Shown: positions 7,512 to 16,558, counted from the first letter of the stretch. The stretch: 33,950 bases of DNA from Allomuricauda sp. (GCF_013911645.1 NZ_JACESV010000009.1:1-33950); one strand, 5' to 3'. Program-made: numbers and translations. Notes: generated by a model from the sequence alone, not told the origin.

Positions 7512-8785
7512 GTCTTTTGCTTTTTCTTTCTGGCAGCGGGAAAGAGAACATTGTTCAGAATCAATCGATATCCCGGCGATGTTGGATGTAACTCCAATTC
7601 TGTTTTTGGATCCCCTACCCTATGCTGGTAATCTTCAGGATCATGGCCTCCATAAAAAGTAAAAAATCCTTTTCCTTTTATTCCATGAATATATCGGGCT
7701 TCTCCATTGATTTTGTTCTCACCCAATACCATAACCGTAGGTTTCACCTGATTTCGGGTATAAGCGGTGGTCTGCCCCATAAAACCTTTGACCAAACTGG
7801 TATGGTTTTGGGTCAACATCGTGGGCACAGGATCCCATTTTGCCGAAAATTCCATTAATGAAAAGTAATCGGATTCCCTTGGAACATTGGCCCGTTTGTT
7901 GGTCATGTCTATCGAAGAGAACTCATATCGGATAGGATTTCGTTCCAACGTAAAATTGGTAAACGCAAACGTATTGCTAAAATCAAGTTTAGATTGATAA
8001 TTCGCATCCGAAGGGTCACCATCGAACATCGGCTCGCAGATATCCACTTCCTCTGCTGCCAGAGCAATATCAAAACTATCGGTGGCCGAACACATGGCGA
8101 ACATAAAGCCTCCACCAATCACATAATTTCGAATTTTTAAGGCCACGGCCAATTTCTCATCCGACACCTTGGAATACCCCAAGCTTTGCGCCAGCTCTTC
8201 AGCTTTGGCCTTGTCTTCAATATACCATGGAGCAGCTCGGTAATGCCCGTAAAAGCGTCCATACTGACCTGTAAAATCTTCGTGGTGCAGGTGCAACCAA
8301 TCATATAGTGCCAATTTATCTCCTAATACTTCAGTATCATAAATAGTGGTGTAAGGTATTTCGGCATAGGTGAGCACCATGGTAACGGCATCGTCCCATG
8401 GTTGGTTCCCCTTTGGGGAATACACGGCAATTTTCGGTGCTTTTTCCAGAATAACGGCATCTTGGTTTTGGGATGGGCTGCTAATGTCATCCAAAATTTG
8501 TGCTGCCTGCCCATCGGAAAGTACTTCAAAAGAAACGCCACGGATTTGGCATTCCTTGCGTATGGCGTCTCCATCGGGTAACATAAAAGAGCCGCCACGA
8601 TAATTGAGCAACCATTGTACTTTTTGCTGTTTGGCAAGTACCCAATAGGTGATTCCGTATGCTTTTAAATGATTTTTTTGTCCTTCGGCATCCATTGGGA
8701 TTAGGATTACGGAGGCAGAAGTTTTTAAGAAAAAAAGAAAGAAGCATACAATAATGAGATTTCTCGCATTCGCTCGAAATGACAT
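7508..8785 (-). CDS. Secreted protein, often annotated 'asparagine synthetase B' in flavobacteria
   Basis: From ATG 8785 this is a 425-residue protein with an N-terminal signal peptide (hydrophobic core IIVCFFLFFL, then SAS). The mature part begins VILIPMDAEGQKNHLKAYG and is of a highly conserved flavobacterial family. I recall such proteins being labelled asparagine synthetase B, but I see neither the N-terminal glutaminase cysteine nor the SGGxDS ATP-pyrophosphatase loop of that enzyme, so the name is doubtful. A GGGFMFAMCSATDSFD segment may be a functional site. In-frame ATGs at 8833 and 8812 would overlap dnaB; 8785 lies 13 nt after the dnaB stop. The first nine codons from 8785 fall in a REP-like repeat. 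Likely cotranscribed with dnaB. Confidence 0.85.
   Translation of the reverse strand: MSFRANARNLIIVCFFLFFLKTSASVILIPMDAEGQKNHLKAYGITYWVLAKQQKVQWLLNYRGGSFMLPDGDAIRKECQIRGVSFEVLSDGQAAQILDDISSPSQNQDAVILEKAPKIAVYSPKGNQPWDDAVTMVLTYAEIPYTTIYDTEVLGDKLALYDWLHLHHEDFTGQYGRFYGHYRAAPWYIEDKAKAEELAQSLGYSKVSDEKLAVALKIRNYVIGGGFMFAMCSATDSFDIALAAEEVDICEPMFDGDPSDANYQSKLDFSNTFAFTNFTLERNPIRYEFSSIDMTNKRANVPRESDYFSLMEFSAKWDPVPTMLTQNHTSLVKGFMGQTTAYTRNQVKPTVMVLGENKINGEARYIHGIKGKGFFTFYGGHDPEDYQHRVGDPKTELELHPTSPGYRLILNNVLFPAARKKKQKT
8759..8785. repeat. REP-like palindromic repeat, copy 1
   Basis: ATTTCTCG, a short centre and CTCGAAAT followed by GAC form an imperfect palindrome. It shares the layout TTCTCG...CG...CTCGAA(A/G)TGAC with the copy at 16624-16653. 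Elements of this type are, to my knowledge, scattered through many flavobacterial genomes, mostly between genes. Here the repeat overlaps the 5' end of a coding sequence. Confidence 0.65.
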
Positions 8786-8798
8786 CCACTGTATTATT

Positions 8799-10343
8799 TT
8801 AGAAAGGTACATCATTATCCGGGTCATCGTCACTGTTCATTGCGCTACCAAAAGCATCGTCCGTACTTGGAAGGTTTGGTGTTGCAAAGGGGTTTTCTTC
8901 GTCCGCATTCATCTTCGATTGGAATTCGAATGGGGAATCAAAGTCATCCAAGTTATCAAATTTACCCAGAGCGCCCACAAATTTTAACCTAATATTTTCC
9001 AAACCTCCGTTACGGTGCTTGGCTACAATAAACTCTGCTTGACCTTGTGTGGGAGTACGCTCTTCATCGTCCCACTCGTCAATTTTATAATATTCGGGCC
9101 TATAAATAAAGGAAACGATATCCGCATCCTGTTCAATCGCTCCCGATTCCCTCAAATCCGAAAGTATGGGGCGTTTGCTTCCACCACGTGTTTCCACGGC
9201 CCTGGATAACTGCGAAAGTGCAATCACTGGAACATCAAGTTCTTTGGCCAATGCCTTTAGGTTACGTGAAATGGTAGAGATTTCCTGTTCACGGTTTCCT
9301 CCTTTTTGACTTCCTCCAGCGGTCATCAACTGCAAGTAATCGATGATGATGAGCCTAATATTATGTTGCGAAGCCAATCGCCTTGCCTTGGCACGAAGGT
9401 CAAAAATGGACAACGAAGGGGTATCATCAATAAATAAAGGTGCTTTTTCCAAAGTCTTTACCTTCACGTTCAATTGCTCCCACTCGTGTTTTTCCAATTT
9501 ACCGGTCCTTAGTTTTTCGGAAGACAGTCCTGTTTCAGAAGAAATCAAACGGGTAATCAACTGTACGGATGACATCTCCAAAGAGAAGAATGCCACCGGA
9601 ATTTCCGAGTTCACCGCAATATTACGAGCCATGGACAGCGTTAAAGCTGTTTTACCCATACCAGGCCTTGCAGCAACAATGATCAAATCACTGGGTTGCC
9701 AACCCGAGGTAAGCCTGTCCAGTTTATCAAAACCGGACGGAATTCCACTAAGTCCCTCTTTGTTAGAAATTTCCTCGATTCTCTTTTTGGCCTGTATCAC
9801 CAAATTCTGGGCAGTTTCGGCGGATCGCTTTAAATTTCCTTGGGTAACCTCGTACAATTTTGCCTCCGCATTGTCCAAAAGGTCAAAAACGTCGGTTGCA
9901 TCGCTGTAAGCCTCCTCAATAATATCGTTTGATATTTTGATCAGGCTTCTTTGTATATATTTTTGAAGGATAATCCTGGCGTGGAACTCAATATGTGCGG
10001 ATGAGGCTACTTTTTGGGTCAGTTTTATCAAATAAAAATCACCTCCAACGGCTTCTAGCTTCCCATCCTTCTTTAGTTGCGCCGAAACAGTTAATAAATC
10101 CACTGGTTCGGAAGATTCGAACAATTTAAAGACGGCCTCGTAGATATATTTGTGGGAGTCCTTGTAGAATACATCGGGATGAAGAATATCGATCACTTCA
10201 TCCACGCCTTTCTTGTCGATCATCATGGCTCCAAGCACAACCTCCTCTAAATCAACTGCTTGTGGAGGTATTTTACCTCTCTCAAGATTGATAAGGGCAG
10301 ATTTCTCCACACGATGTCCTACAATGGGGCTAGGTTTTTCCAT
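8799..10343 (-). CDS. dnaB: replicative DNA helicase DnaB
   Basis: DnaB is the hexameric helicase that unwinds DNA at the replication fork. The 514-residue protein has the N-terminal DnaB domain (PPQAVDLEEVVLGAMMID), a linker region, and the RecA-like C-terminal domain with Walker A AARPGMGKTA (K231), Walker B-like LIIIDYLQLM, and the later LSDLRESGAIEQDAD motif. The C-terminus ends in an acidic tail (DDDPDNDVPF). No intein is present. The start at 10343 gives the expected family N-terminus. It lies between accA, 167 nt upstream, and the secreted protein gene 13 nt downstream. Confidence 0.98.
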   Translation of the reverse strand: MEKPSPIVGHRVEKSALINLERGKIPPQAVDLEEVVLGAMMIDKKGVDEVIDILHPDVFYKDSHKYIYEAVFKLFESSEPVDLLTVSAQLKKDGKLEAVGGDFYLIKLTQKVASSAHIEFHARIILQKYIQRSLIKISNDIIEEAYSDATDVFDLLDNAEAKLYEVTQGNLKRSAETAQNLVIQAKKRIEEISNKEGLSGIPSGFDKLDRLTSGWQPSDLIIVAARPGMGKTALTLSMARNIAVNSEIPVAFFSLEMSSVQLITRLISSETGLSSEKLRTGKLEKHEWEQLNVKVKTLEKAPLFIDDTPSLSIFDLRAKARRLASQHNIRLIIIDYLQLMTAGGSQKGGNREQEISTISRNLKALAKELDVPVIALSQLSRAVETRGGSKRPILSDLRESGAIEQDADIVSFIYRPEYYKIDEWDDEERTPTQGQAEFIVAKHRNGGLENIRLKFVGALGKFDNLDDFDSPFEFQSKMNADEENPFATPNLPSTDDAFGSAMNSDDDPDNDVPF

Positions 10344-10481
10344 GAATGCGAAAGTAGCTAATTAACCTTTAGTTAACTTTAATTTAGACGAATACGATTT
10401 CCACAGGTACTTAACAATTTAAATGTTGATAACTTCTAATACCTGTTAATAACATAAAAAAATTCGGGGATATATCCTAAT

Positions 10482-10498
10482 GAAAAAGGGGAGCCCCT
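10482..10498 (-). terminator. Weak intrinsic terminator after accA
   Basis: In minus-strand direction AGGGG, a 2-nt centre and CCCCT are followed by TTTTTC, starting 13 nt after the accA stop. The stem is short, so the call is moderate. It would separate accA from dnaB transcription. Confidence 0.5.
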
Positions 10499-10510
10499 GA
10501 AAAACAAGAA

Positions 10511-11464
10511 TTATTCGCTGAAAACACCCATATCCGCATATTTTTCCATGCGGGTTTTCACCAATTCTTTTGGTGATAACTTTTTGAGTTCTTCAAAATG
10601 GGAAGAAATTTTGTCTGCGACCGTTTCAAATGTTTTTTTTCTGTCGGTATGTGCTCCTCCAAGAGGTTCTTTTACGATTTCATCGACCAAACCTTGCTTT
10701 TTCATATCGGTTGCGGTCAATTTTAAGGCTTCGGCGGCCTGTTCCTTATATTCCCAACTCCTCCATAGGATGGATGAGCAAGATTCCGGGGATATTACGG
10801 AGTACCATGTGTTTTCCAACATCAATACCTTATCTCCCACTCCAATGCCCAAAGCACCCCCCGAGGCTCCTTCTCCAATAATAATTACGATGATTGGGAC
10901 TTTAAGGCGGGTCATTTCCAAAATATTACGGGCAATGGCCTCTCCTTGACCTCTTTCCTCTGCTTCAATACCTGGATAAGCACCCGGGGTATCCACAAAG
11001 CATACCACGGGAATCTTGAATTTTTCGGCAGACTTCATCAATCTTAGCGCTTTTCGGTACCCTTCTGGATTGGCCATACCAAAATTACGGTACTGTCGGG
11101 TCTTGGTATTATATCCTTTTTGTTGGCCAATGAACATATAGCTTTGGTCACCAATTTTTCCCAATCCGCCCACCATGGCCTTGTCATCCTTTACATTTCT
11201 GTCGCCATGGAGCTCCAAAAAGGTGTCTCCACAAATGGCGTTGATGTAATCCATAGTGTAAGGCCGACTGGGGTGTCTTGACAACTGTACTTTTTGCCAA
11301 GCGGTAAGGTTTTTATAGATATCCTTTCGGGTCTGCGCGAGTTTTTTTTCGATTTGGGCACACGTTTCTGTAACGTCTACATCACTTTCTTCCCCAATCA
11401 CCATACATTTTTGAAGCTGTTCTTCAAGTTCTTTGATGGGGAGTTCAAATTCTAGATATTCCAT
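10511..11464 (-). CDS. accA: acetyl-CoA carboxylase carboxyltransferase subunit alpha
   Basis: AccA is the alpha subunit of the carboxyltransferase that moves the carboxyl group from biotin to acetyl-CoA, the first step of fatty acid synthesis. The 317-residue protein is of normal length. It shows the N-terminal helical region ([14 protein letters not shown]), then the segments [39 protein letters not shown] and [16 protein letters not shown] that form the CoA-binding and oxyanion parts of the site. It needs AccD, which is not in this window. A candidate -7 box lies at 11500-11507, which suggests its own promoter. Confidence 0.97.
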   Translation of the reverse strand: MEYLEFELPIKELEEQLQKCMVIGEESDVDVTETCAQIEKKLAQTRKDIYKNLTAWQKVQLSRHPSRPYTMDYINAICGDTFLELHGDRNVKDDKAMVGGLGKIGDQSYMFIGQQKGYNTKTRQYRNFGMANPEGYRKALRLMKSAEKFKIPVVCFVDTPGAYPGIEAEERGQGEAIARNILEMTRLKVPIIVIIIGEGASGGALGIGVGDKVLMLENTWYSVISPESCSSILWRSWEYKEQAAEALKLTATDMKKQGLVDEIVKEPLGGAHTDRKKTFETVADKISSHFEELKKLSPKELVKTRMEKYADMGVFSE

Positions 11465-11499
11465 GGGAAGTCTTTTATTTTCACGAAAAACAATGGGGA

Positions 11500-11507
11500 C
11501 AAATATA
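11500..11507 (-). promoter_or_regulatory. Candidate -7 box of accA
   Basis: TATATTTG on the minus strand matches the Bacteroidota -7 consensus, 36 nt upstream of the accA ATG. No TTG is found at the -33 spacing, so support is partial. Confidence 0.35.
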
Positions 11508-11578
11508 TAACATTATGGCATACTCCCATGAAACATACAAGTCTTTTAACTTCAATAACATACGCTAACATTACTGAA

Positions 11579-12661
11579 TTATCTCTTGGCTTTCATTAGC
11601 ATATAAACGGCAAAAACACCAAAAATAAGGTTGGGAATCACCACTGCCAGCAAGGGTGAAAAACCGGATTGCTCTGCCAATGTTCCAAAAACCTTGTCAA
11701 AGAAGATGTACACAAAGGCCACACCGATACCAAAGGCCAAATTTAGCCCCATGCCACCACGGCGTTTTACCGAGGAAACGGCAACAGCTATTACTGTAAG
11801 AATGAATGCCGCAATGGGAAGCGCCCATCGTTTATATTTTACCAATACGTATGCATTGATGTTGGACGCGCCTTTTCTGCGTTGATCTTCGATAAAGTCG
11901 TTAAGCTCAAAAAGGTTTTTGGTCTCGGCCACATAGGAAACCGGGGTAAGATCATCTATTTGAAAGGAGAAAACCGTATCCAACCTACGTTTTGCGTTGA
12001 TGTACTCGGTTTCGTTCCTCACCGTACGTTTTTCATAATTGGTCAAACGGTAAATACTGTCGTCTTCCACCCATCTTATATTACTTGCGGAAATTTTGTA
12101 GTCCAACTTTCCGATGGAATCAAAATGCTCGTAGGTAAAATTATAACCTATTTTACGGTTGGGATCAAAACTGCTCACATAGATATAATCCTGCTCGTTC
12201 AATTGGTTGAAGATATTTTCCGTTACCCTGGTCTGTTTTCCTTTTTTAAAGTATTTGTACTCAAACTCGTTAAAACCAATACTGGCATGGGGCACTATGA
12301 ACATCCCCATCATAAAAATAAGGATGGCCACCAAGGTAGCCCCCACAAAATAGGGGCGCAAAAACCGCCAAAAAGAGACACCTGAACTCAAAATCGCTAC
12401 AATTTCCGTGTTACTGGCCAGTTTGGACGTAAAAAATATAATCGATAAAAAAAGAAAAATGGGCAGCAATAAATTCCCGATTACCAAGGTAAAGTTGCCG
12501 TAGAAAACAATCACTTCTGCCAATGGAGCTTCATTGTCTATGATCTTACCGATTTTTTCCGCTAGGTTGGCCATAATCCCAATAGGCACAAACAGCAAAA
12601 GCATCCCCATAAAAGTAATCAGGTAGCGTTTAAGTATGTATCTATCGAGTATGGTAAACAT
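11579..12661 (-). CDS. LptF/LptG (YjgP/YjgQ) family LPS export permease
   Basis: This 360-residue inner membrane protein belongs to the permease family that with LptB extracts lipopolysaccharide from the inner membrane. Three hydrophobic segments lie in the first 120 residues, and three at the C-terminus (from about 275). Between them is a periplasmic beta-rich domain, the standard LptF/G layout. Single YjgP/YjgQ proteins cannot be split safely into LptF or LptG from sequence, so no symbol is given. Its ATG overlaps the tgt stop codon by one base (TAATG), which points to translational coupling with tgt. Confidence 0.93.
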   Translation of the reverse strand: MFTILDRYILKRYLITFMGMLLLFVPIGIMANLAEKIGKIIDNEAPLAEVIVFYGNFTLVIGNLLLPIFLFLSIIFFTSKLASNTEIVAILSSGVSFWRFLRPYFVGATLVAILIFMMGMFIVPHASIGFNEFEYKYFKKGKQTRVTENIFNQLNEQDYIYVSSFDPNRKIGYNFTYEHFDSIGKLDYKISASNIRWVEDDSIYRLTNYEKRTVRNETEYINAKRRLDTVFSFQIDDLTPVSYVAETKNLFELNDFIEDQRRKGASNINAYVLVKYKRWALPIAAFILTVIAVAVSSVKRRGGMGLNLAFGIGVAFVYIFFDKVFGTLAEQSGFSPLLAVVIPNLIFGVFAVYMLMKAKR

Positions 12662-13791
12662 TACAGTCTTTTATCCATTTGGTTGACCATTTTGGTCTTC
12701 CATTCCAAAAAATCTCCGGCTAAAATACGTTCTCTTGCCGTACGTACCAACCATAAATAAAAACCAAGGTTGTGAATGGTGGCAATTTGCTTGCCCAAAT
12801 ATTCATTGGCTGCGAACAAATGCCTTAAATAGGCCTTGGAATATTCGGTATCCACAAAAGTGATACCCATTTCATCAATAGGCGAAAAATCGTTCTCCCA
12901 TTTTTTATTTTTGATGTTGATGGTTCCGTGGGCCGTAAACAACATGCCATTTCGGGCATTGCGAGTGGGCATCACACAATCGAACATATCTACTCCCAAC
13001 GCAATATTTTCCAAAATATTGATGGGTGTACCTACCCCCATAAGATATCTCGGCTTATCTTCCGGAAGAATATCGCAGACCAATTCGGCCATTTCGTACA
13101 TTTCCTCGGCAGGTTCACCTACCGAAAGTCCGCCAATGGCATTACCTTCTGCCTCTACGGAGGCAATATATTCCGCCGATTGTTTTCTTAAATCTTTATA
13201 GGTAGACCCTTGAACAATAGGAAAAAAACTTTGGGAATAACCATATTTAAACGGAAGCTTTTCCAAATGGTCGATGCACCTGTCCAACCACCTATGCGTC
13301 ATGTGCATGGAGCGTTTGGCATATTGGTAATCGCAGGGATAGGGCGTGCACTCATCAAAAGCCATAATAATGTCCGCACCTATGGTGCGTTGTATTTCCA
13401 TTACGTTCTCCGGAGTGAAAAAATGACGAGATCCATCAATATGGGACTTAAACTTAACGCCCTCTTCTTTAATTTTTCTATTATCTGAAAGCGAATACAC
13501 TTGATAACCCCCGCTATCCGTCAAAATAGGACGGTCCCAATTCATAAATTTATGAAGTCCACCGGCTTCTTCCAGTATTCCAGTACCCGGTCTTAAGAAA
13601 AGATGATAGGTGTTCCCTAAAATAATATCAGGATTTATTTCATCTTTTAATTCCCGTTGATGCACCCCTTTTACCGAGGCAACTGTGCCTACGGGCATAA
13701 AAATAGGGGTTTGTATATTTCCATGGTCGGTAGTCAGCTCCCCTGCCCTGGCCTTGCTTTTGCCGTCCTTTTGTAGTAAGGTAAAATCCAA
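12661..13791 (-). CDS. tgt: tRNA-guanine transglycosylase (zinc cysteines absent)
   Basis: Tgt exchanges guanine 34 for preQ1 in tRNAs with GUN anticodons during queuosine synthesis. The 376-residue TIM-barrel protein shows general base D92 in TDSGGYQ, the GGLSVGE loop and nucleophile D271 in FDCVMPTRNARNG. In the classical enzyme a CxCxxC motif plus a histidine binds structural zinc. Here the aligned stretch (about residues 304-316, PIDEMGITFVDTE) has no cysteine, although the histidine of TIHNL (H340) is kept; related Bacteroidota enzymes look similar from memory. The start is a TTG at 13791, three codons after an in-frame TAA, and it gives the expected N-terminus. tgt and the LptF/G gene form an operon. 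Confidence 0.96.
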   Translation of the reverse strand: MDFTLLQKDGKSKARAGELTTDHGNIQTPIFMPVGTVASVKGVHQRELKDEINPDIILGNTYHLFLRPGTGILEEAGGLHKFMNWDRPILTDSGGYQVYSLSDNRKIKEEGVKFKSHIDGSRHFFTPENVMEIQRTIGADIIMAFDECTPYPCDYQYAKRSMHMTHRWLDRCIDHLEKLPFKYGYSQSFFPIVQGSTYKDLRKQSAEYIASVEAEGNAIGGLSVGEPAEEMYEMAELVCDILPEDKPRYLMGVGTPINILENIALGVDMFDCVMPTRNARNGMLFTAHGTINIKNKKWENDFSPIDEMGITFVDTEYSKAYLRHLFAANEYLGKQIATIHNLGFYLWLVRTARERILAGDFLEWKTKMVNQMDKRL

Positions 13792-13809
13792 TTGTTCGTT
13801 TTAGAACCG

Positions 13810-13817
13810 CAAATATA
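13810..13817 (-). promoter_or_regulatory. Candidate -7 box of tgt
   Basis: TATATTTG on the minus strand matches the -7 consensus and would start transcription about 12 nt before the TTG start codon, which supports that start. No TTG is seen at the usual -33 spacing. Confidence 0.45.
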
Positions 13818-13896
13818 ACTAACTCTGTTTCGTTGTTCCTTAACAAAAAAATAAAGTTTCTGAGCACAAGTCATTTAACAAATGTATAATCAACAC

Positions 13897-13927
13897 TTGT
13901 TTTCTACGAATAATGCGATTACATTTG
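13897..13927 (+). promoter_or_regulatory. Transketolase promoter
   Basis: TTG (13897-13899), a 20-nt spacer and TACATTTG (13920-13927) match the Bacteroidota consensus. The ATG of the transketolase N-terminal gene follows 20 nt later. The promoter is divergent from tgt. Confidence 0.75.
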
Positions 13928-13947
13928 ATATCTAAATTATTGACACG

Positions 13948-14793
13948 ATGCCGAACACGCAAGAATTACAGGACCTGGTAGTACAGGTAAGAAGGGACAT
14001 TTTACGAATGGTCCATAAGGTAAATTCGGGTCACCCAGGAGGTTCTTTGGGTTGTACCGAGTTTTTTGTAGCACTCTACAACGAAGTAATGGATTTAAAG
14101 AAAGGGTTTGATATGGACGGGATCGGAGAGGACCTCTTTTTCCTTTCCAACGGACACATCTCGCCCGTTTTTTACAGTGTTTTAGCCCGAAGAGGTTATT
14201 TTCCCTTAGAGGAATTGAACACTTTTAGACTGATAGATTCCAGATTACAAGGACATCCGACGACCCATGAGGGATTGCCGGGGGTACGCGTGGCATCTGG
14301 GTCTTTGGGACAGGGAATGTCGGTTGCCATTGGCGCTGCTTTGGCCAAAAAATTGAACGGTGACGATCATTTGGTATTCAGTCTCCACGGCGATGGGGAG
14401 TTGCAAGAAGGCCAAAATTGGGAGGCGATCATGTACGCAGCTGGCAATAAAGTGGACAATTTAATTTCCACCGTGGACCGTAATGGCCAACAAATCGACG
14501 GCGCTACCGAAGATGTACTTCCAATTGGTGATGTTGCCGAAAAATTCAGGGTATTTGGATGGGATGTTCTGGAAATTGAAAACGGAAACGACCTAGAGCA
14601 GGTTATTGCAGGCTTAAAAGAAGCCAAGAGCAGAACTGGAAAAGGGAAGCCGGTATGTATTGTTATGACCACGGAAATGGGCAATGGCGTTGACTTTATG
14701 ATGCACACCCATGCATGGCACGGCAAAGCGCCCAGCGATGAGCAATTGGCGACCGCATTGGCACAAAATCCAGAAACTTTAGGCGATTACTAA
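13948..14793 (+). CDS. transketolase, N-terminal subunit
   Basis: This 281-residue protein is the thiamine diphosphate-binding half of a split transketolase, which moves two-carbon units in the pentose phosphate pathway. It carries the SGHPGGSLG motif near the N-terminus, the GSLGQGMSVAIGAALA segment and the diphosphate-metal motif GDGELQEGQNWEA. Single-chain transketolases have about 660 residues; this protein and the next (317 residues) together cover that length. The two genes are 18 nt apart and should be translated from one mRNA. The split form is widespread in Bacteroidota and archaea. Confidence 0.96.
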   Translation: MPNTQELQDLVVQVRRDILRMVHKVNSGHPGGSLGCTEFFVALYNEVMDLKKGFDMDGIGEDLFFLSNGHISPVFYSVLARRGYFPLEELNTFRLIDSRLQGHPTTHEGLPGVRVASGSLGQGMSVAIGAALAKKLNGDDHLVFSLHGDGELQEGQNWEAIMYAAGNKVDNLISTVDRNGQQIDGATEDVLPIGDVAEKFRVFGWDVLEIENGNDLEQVIAGLKEAKSRTGKGKPVCIVMTTEMGNGVDFMMHTHAWHGKAPSDEQLATALAQNPETLGDY

Positions 14794-14811
14794 TCATAAG
14801 AAAAAGAGAGA

Positions 14812-15765
14812 ATGACTAAATATACAGATCAAGGAAAACAAGACACCCGAAGCGGATATGGCGCGGGAATGACAGAACTGGGAAGGACCAATCCCAATGT
14901 AGTAGCCTTATGTGCCGACCTTGTGGGGTCTTTAAAAATTGACACTTTTATTGAAGAAAACCCAGAACGTTTCTTCCAAGTAGGTATTGCAGAGGCCAAC
15001 ATGATGGGTATTGCAGCCGGTTTGACCATAGGAGGTAAAATTCCTTTCGCTTCTACCTTTGCAAATTTTGCGACTGGTCGTGTGTACGATCAAATCCGCC
15101 AATCCATCGCATACTCCGATAAAAACGTAAAAATATGTGCTTCGCACTCTGGTTTGACCTTGGGCGAGGACGGTGCCACGCACCAAATTCTGGAAGACAT
15201 CGGTTTGATGAAAATGTTGCCCGGTATGACGGTCATCAACCCCTGTGATTTTAACCAGACCAAGGCAGCCACCATTGCCATAGCGGAACACCATGGCCCA
15301 GTTTATTTGCGCTTTGGACGCCCCAAAGTAGCCAATTTTACCCCTGTGGACCAAAAATTTGAAATCGGTAAGGCGCTCATGCTCAACGAAGGTACCGATG
15401 TGACCATCATTGCAACAGGACATTTGGTTTGGCAGGCACTACTTGCCGCTGAAAGCTTGGAAAACCAAGGAATTTCCGCAGAAGTAATCAATATACACAC
15501 CATTAAACCCTTGGACGATAAGGCCATTTTGGATTCTGTGAAGAAAACGGGTTGCGTGGTAACGGCGGAAGAGCACAATTATTTGGGCGGACTTGGTGAA
15601 AGTGTTGCCCGTGTGCTGGCCACCCACCATCCTACCCCTCAAGAGTTTGTGGCAACACAAGATACTTTTGGAGAGAGTGGAACGCCCGATCAACTTATGG
15701 AGAAGTACGGATTGAACAATAAAGCCATAGAAGCCGCCGTTTTAAAAGTGTTGAGACGTAAATAG
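14812..15765 (+). CDS. transketolase, C-terminal subunit
   Basis: This 317-residue partner contains the pyrimidine-binding domain (about residues 1-170, with GIAEANMMGIAAGLTIGG and SHSGLTLGEDGATHQ) and the C-terminal transketolase domain (VTAEEHNYLGGLGESVA). It pairs with the N-terminal subunit encoded just upstream to form the active enzyme. The layout also resembles the C-terminal part of DXS and of the E1 beta subunits, but the adjacent transketolase N-terminal gene settles the assignment. Confidence 0.96.
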   Translation: MTKYTDQGKQDTRSGYGAGMTELGRTNPNVVALCADLVGSLKIDTFIEENPERFFQVGIAEANMMGIAAGLTIGGKIPFASTFANFATGRVYDQIRQSIAYSDKNVKICASHSGLTLGEDGATHQILEDIGLMKMLPGMTVINPCDFNQTKAATIAIAEHHGPVYLRFGRPKVANFTPVDQKFEIGKALMLNEGTDVTIIATGHLVWQALLAAESLENQGISAEVINIHTIKPLDDKAILDSVKKTGCVVTAEEHNYLGGLGESVARVLATHHPTPQEFVATQDTFGESGTPDQLMEKYGLNNKAIEAAVLKVLRRK

Positions 15766-15772
15766 TTTCAGC

Positions 15773-15789
15773 TATCTCCTTTGGAGATA
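15773..15789 (+). repeat. 7-bp hairpin between transketolase and the beta-barrel gene
   Basis: TATCTCC (15773-15779), a TTT loop and GGAGATA (15783-15789) form a perfect hairpin that starts 7 nt after the transketolase stop. No proper T-run follows, so it is a weak terminator, an mRNA-stabilising stem, or part of the leader of the next gene. Confidence 0.5.
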
Positions 15790-15814
15790 TTTCAACTTTA
15801 TAAAATAGACACTT

Positions 15815-16414
15815 ATGAAAAAAACACTTTTAGTAGCTGTATTTGCCTTAATCGGTGCTGCAGCGATGGCACAAAGCGGTTCAGGATTCGGTATTAAGGC
15901 CGGTTTATCCTACAACAAGAACGGAGATTTGGTCAATACCGTAACAGATGCCGTTGATGACCCTGAGGGCAAAGCTGGCTATCATTTTGGTTTTTGGGGC
16001 AAATTGGATTTCCCTAAAATCTATCTAAGACCAGAATTGGTGTATTCCAAAACCAAGAGTTCTTATGACATCAATGGAGACTCACAGGATTATGATGTTT
16101 CCAAATTGGATATGCCTGTTCTTTTAGGGTACAAATTGATCGGTCCTTTGCACATTTTTGCAGGGCCTGCTTTTCAATATACATTGAACAATGATTTTGA
16201 CGATATTGAAATTGAAGATGTAAAAAACGACTTTACCGTAGGCTTAAATGCAGGTGTTGGGGTAAACCTTGGAAACATTGGTTTAGACGTTAGATATGAA
16301 AGGGGTTTCTCTGAAAACGAGGCTCAATTTATTGACACCGAAGTGGCCAATGTTGAGGGAAGGATAGATTCGAGACCTTCCCAAGTTATTTTTGCGCTAT
16401 CGCTTAAATTGTAA
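15815..16414 (+). CDS. Outer membrane beta-barrel protein
   Basis: This 199-residue protein has a clear signal peptide (MKKTLLVAVFALIGAAAMAQ). The mature part has alternating hydrophobic and polar residues and many glycines and aromatics, as in an eight-stranded beta-barrel: FGIKAGLSYN, YLRPELVYSK, GPLHIFAGPAFQY, NAGVGVNLGNIGLDVRYERG and a C-terminal strand ending FALSLKL. It is of the small porin-like / PorT-like type common in Bacteroidota. The role cannot be set from sequence. It may share a transcript with the transketolase genes 49 nt upstream, and a strong terminator follows. Confidence 0.9.
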   Translation: MKKTLLVAVFALIGAAAMAQSGSGFGIKAGLSYNKNGDLVNTVTDAVDDPEGKAGYHFGFWGKLDFPKIYLRPELVYSKTKSSYDINGDSQDYDVSKLDMPVLLGYKLIGPLHIFAGPAFQYTLNNDFDDIEIEDVKNDFTVGLNAGVGVNLGNIGLDVRYERGFSENEAQFIDTEVANVEGRIDSRPSQVIFALSLKL

Positions 16415-16432
16415 CATATCATTAAACACATG

Positions 16433-16465
16433 AAAAAGCCCCGCTGGATGCCAGCGGGGCTTTTT
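16433..16465 (+). terminator. Intrinsic terminator after the beta-barrel gene
   Basis: AGCCCCGCTGG, an ATG loop and CCAGCGGGGCT form a perfect 11-bp stem flanked by five A and five T. It can act in both directions, but no convergent gene ends close to it on the other side. Confidence 0.95.
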
Positions 16466-16558
16466 ATATGCTATTCACTTATTCACTTTGCTAGTTACCT
16501 GAGTTCGATTATTTGAAAGTTGTGATTCAAAATCGTCAGTTTGAGTAATTTTCAGTGG

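Noticed and set aside
7508..8785. Asparagine synthetase function
   Set aside because: The label is recalled from annotation of homologues, but the N-terminal cysteine and the ATP-pyrophosphatase loop are not visible and the protein has a signal peptide.
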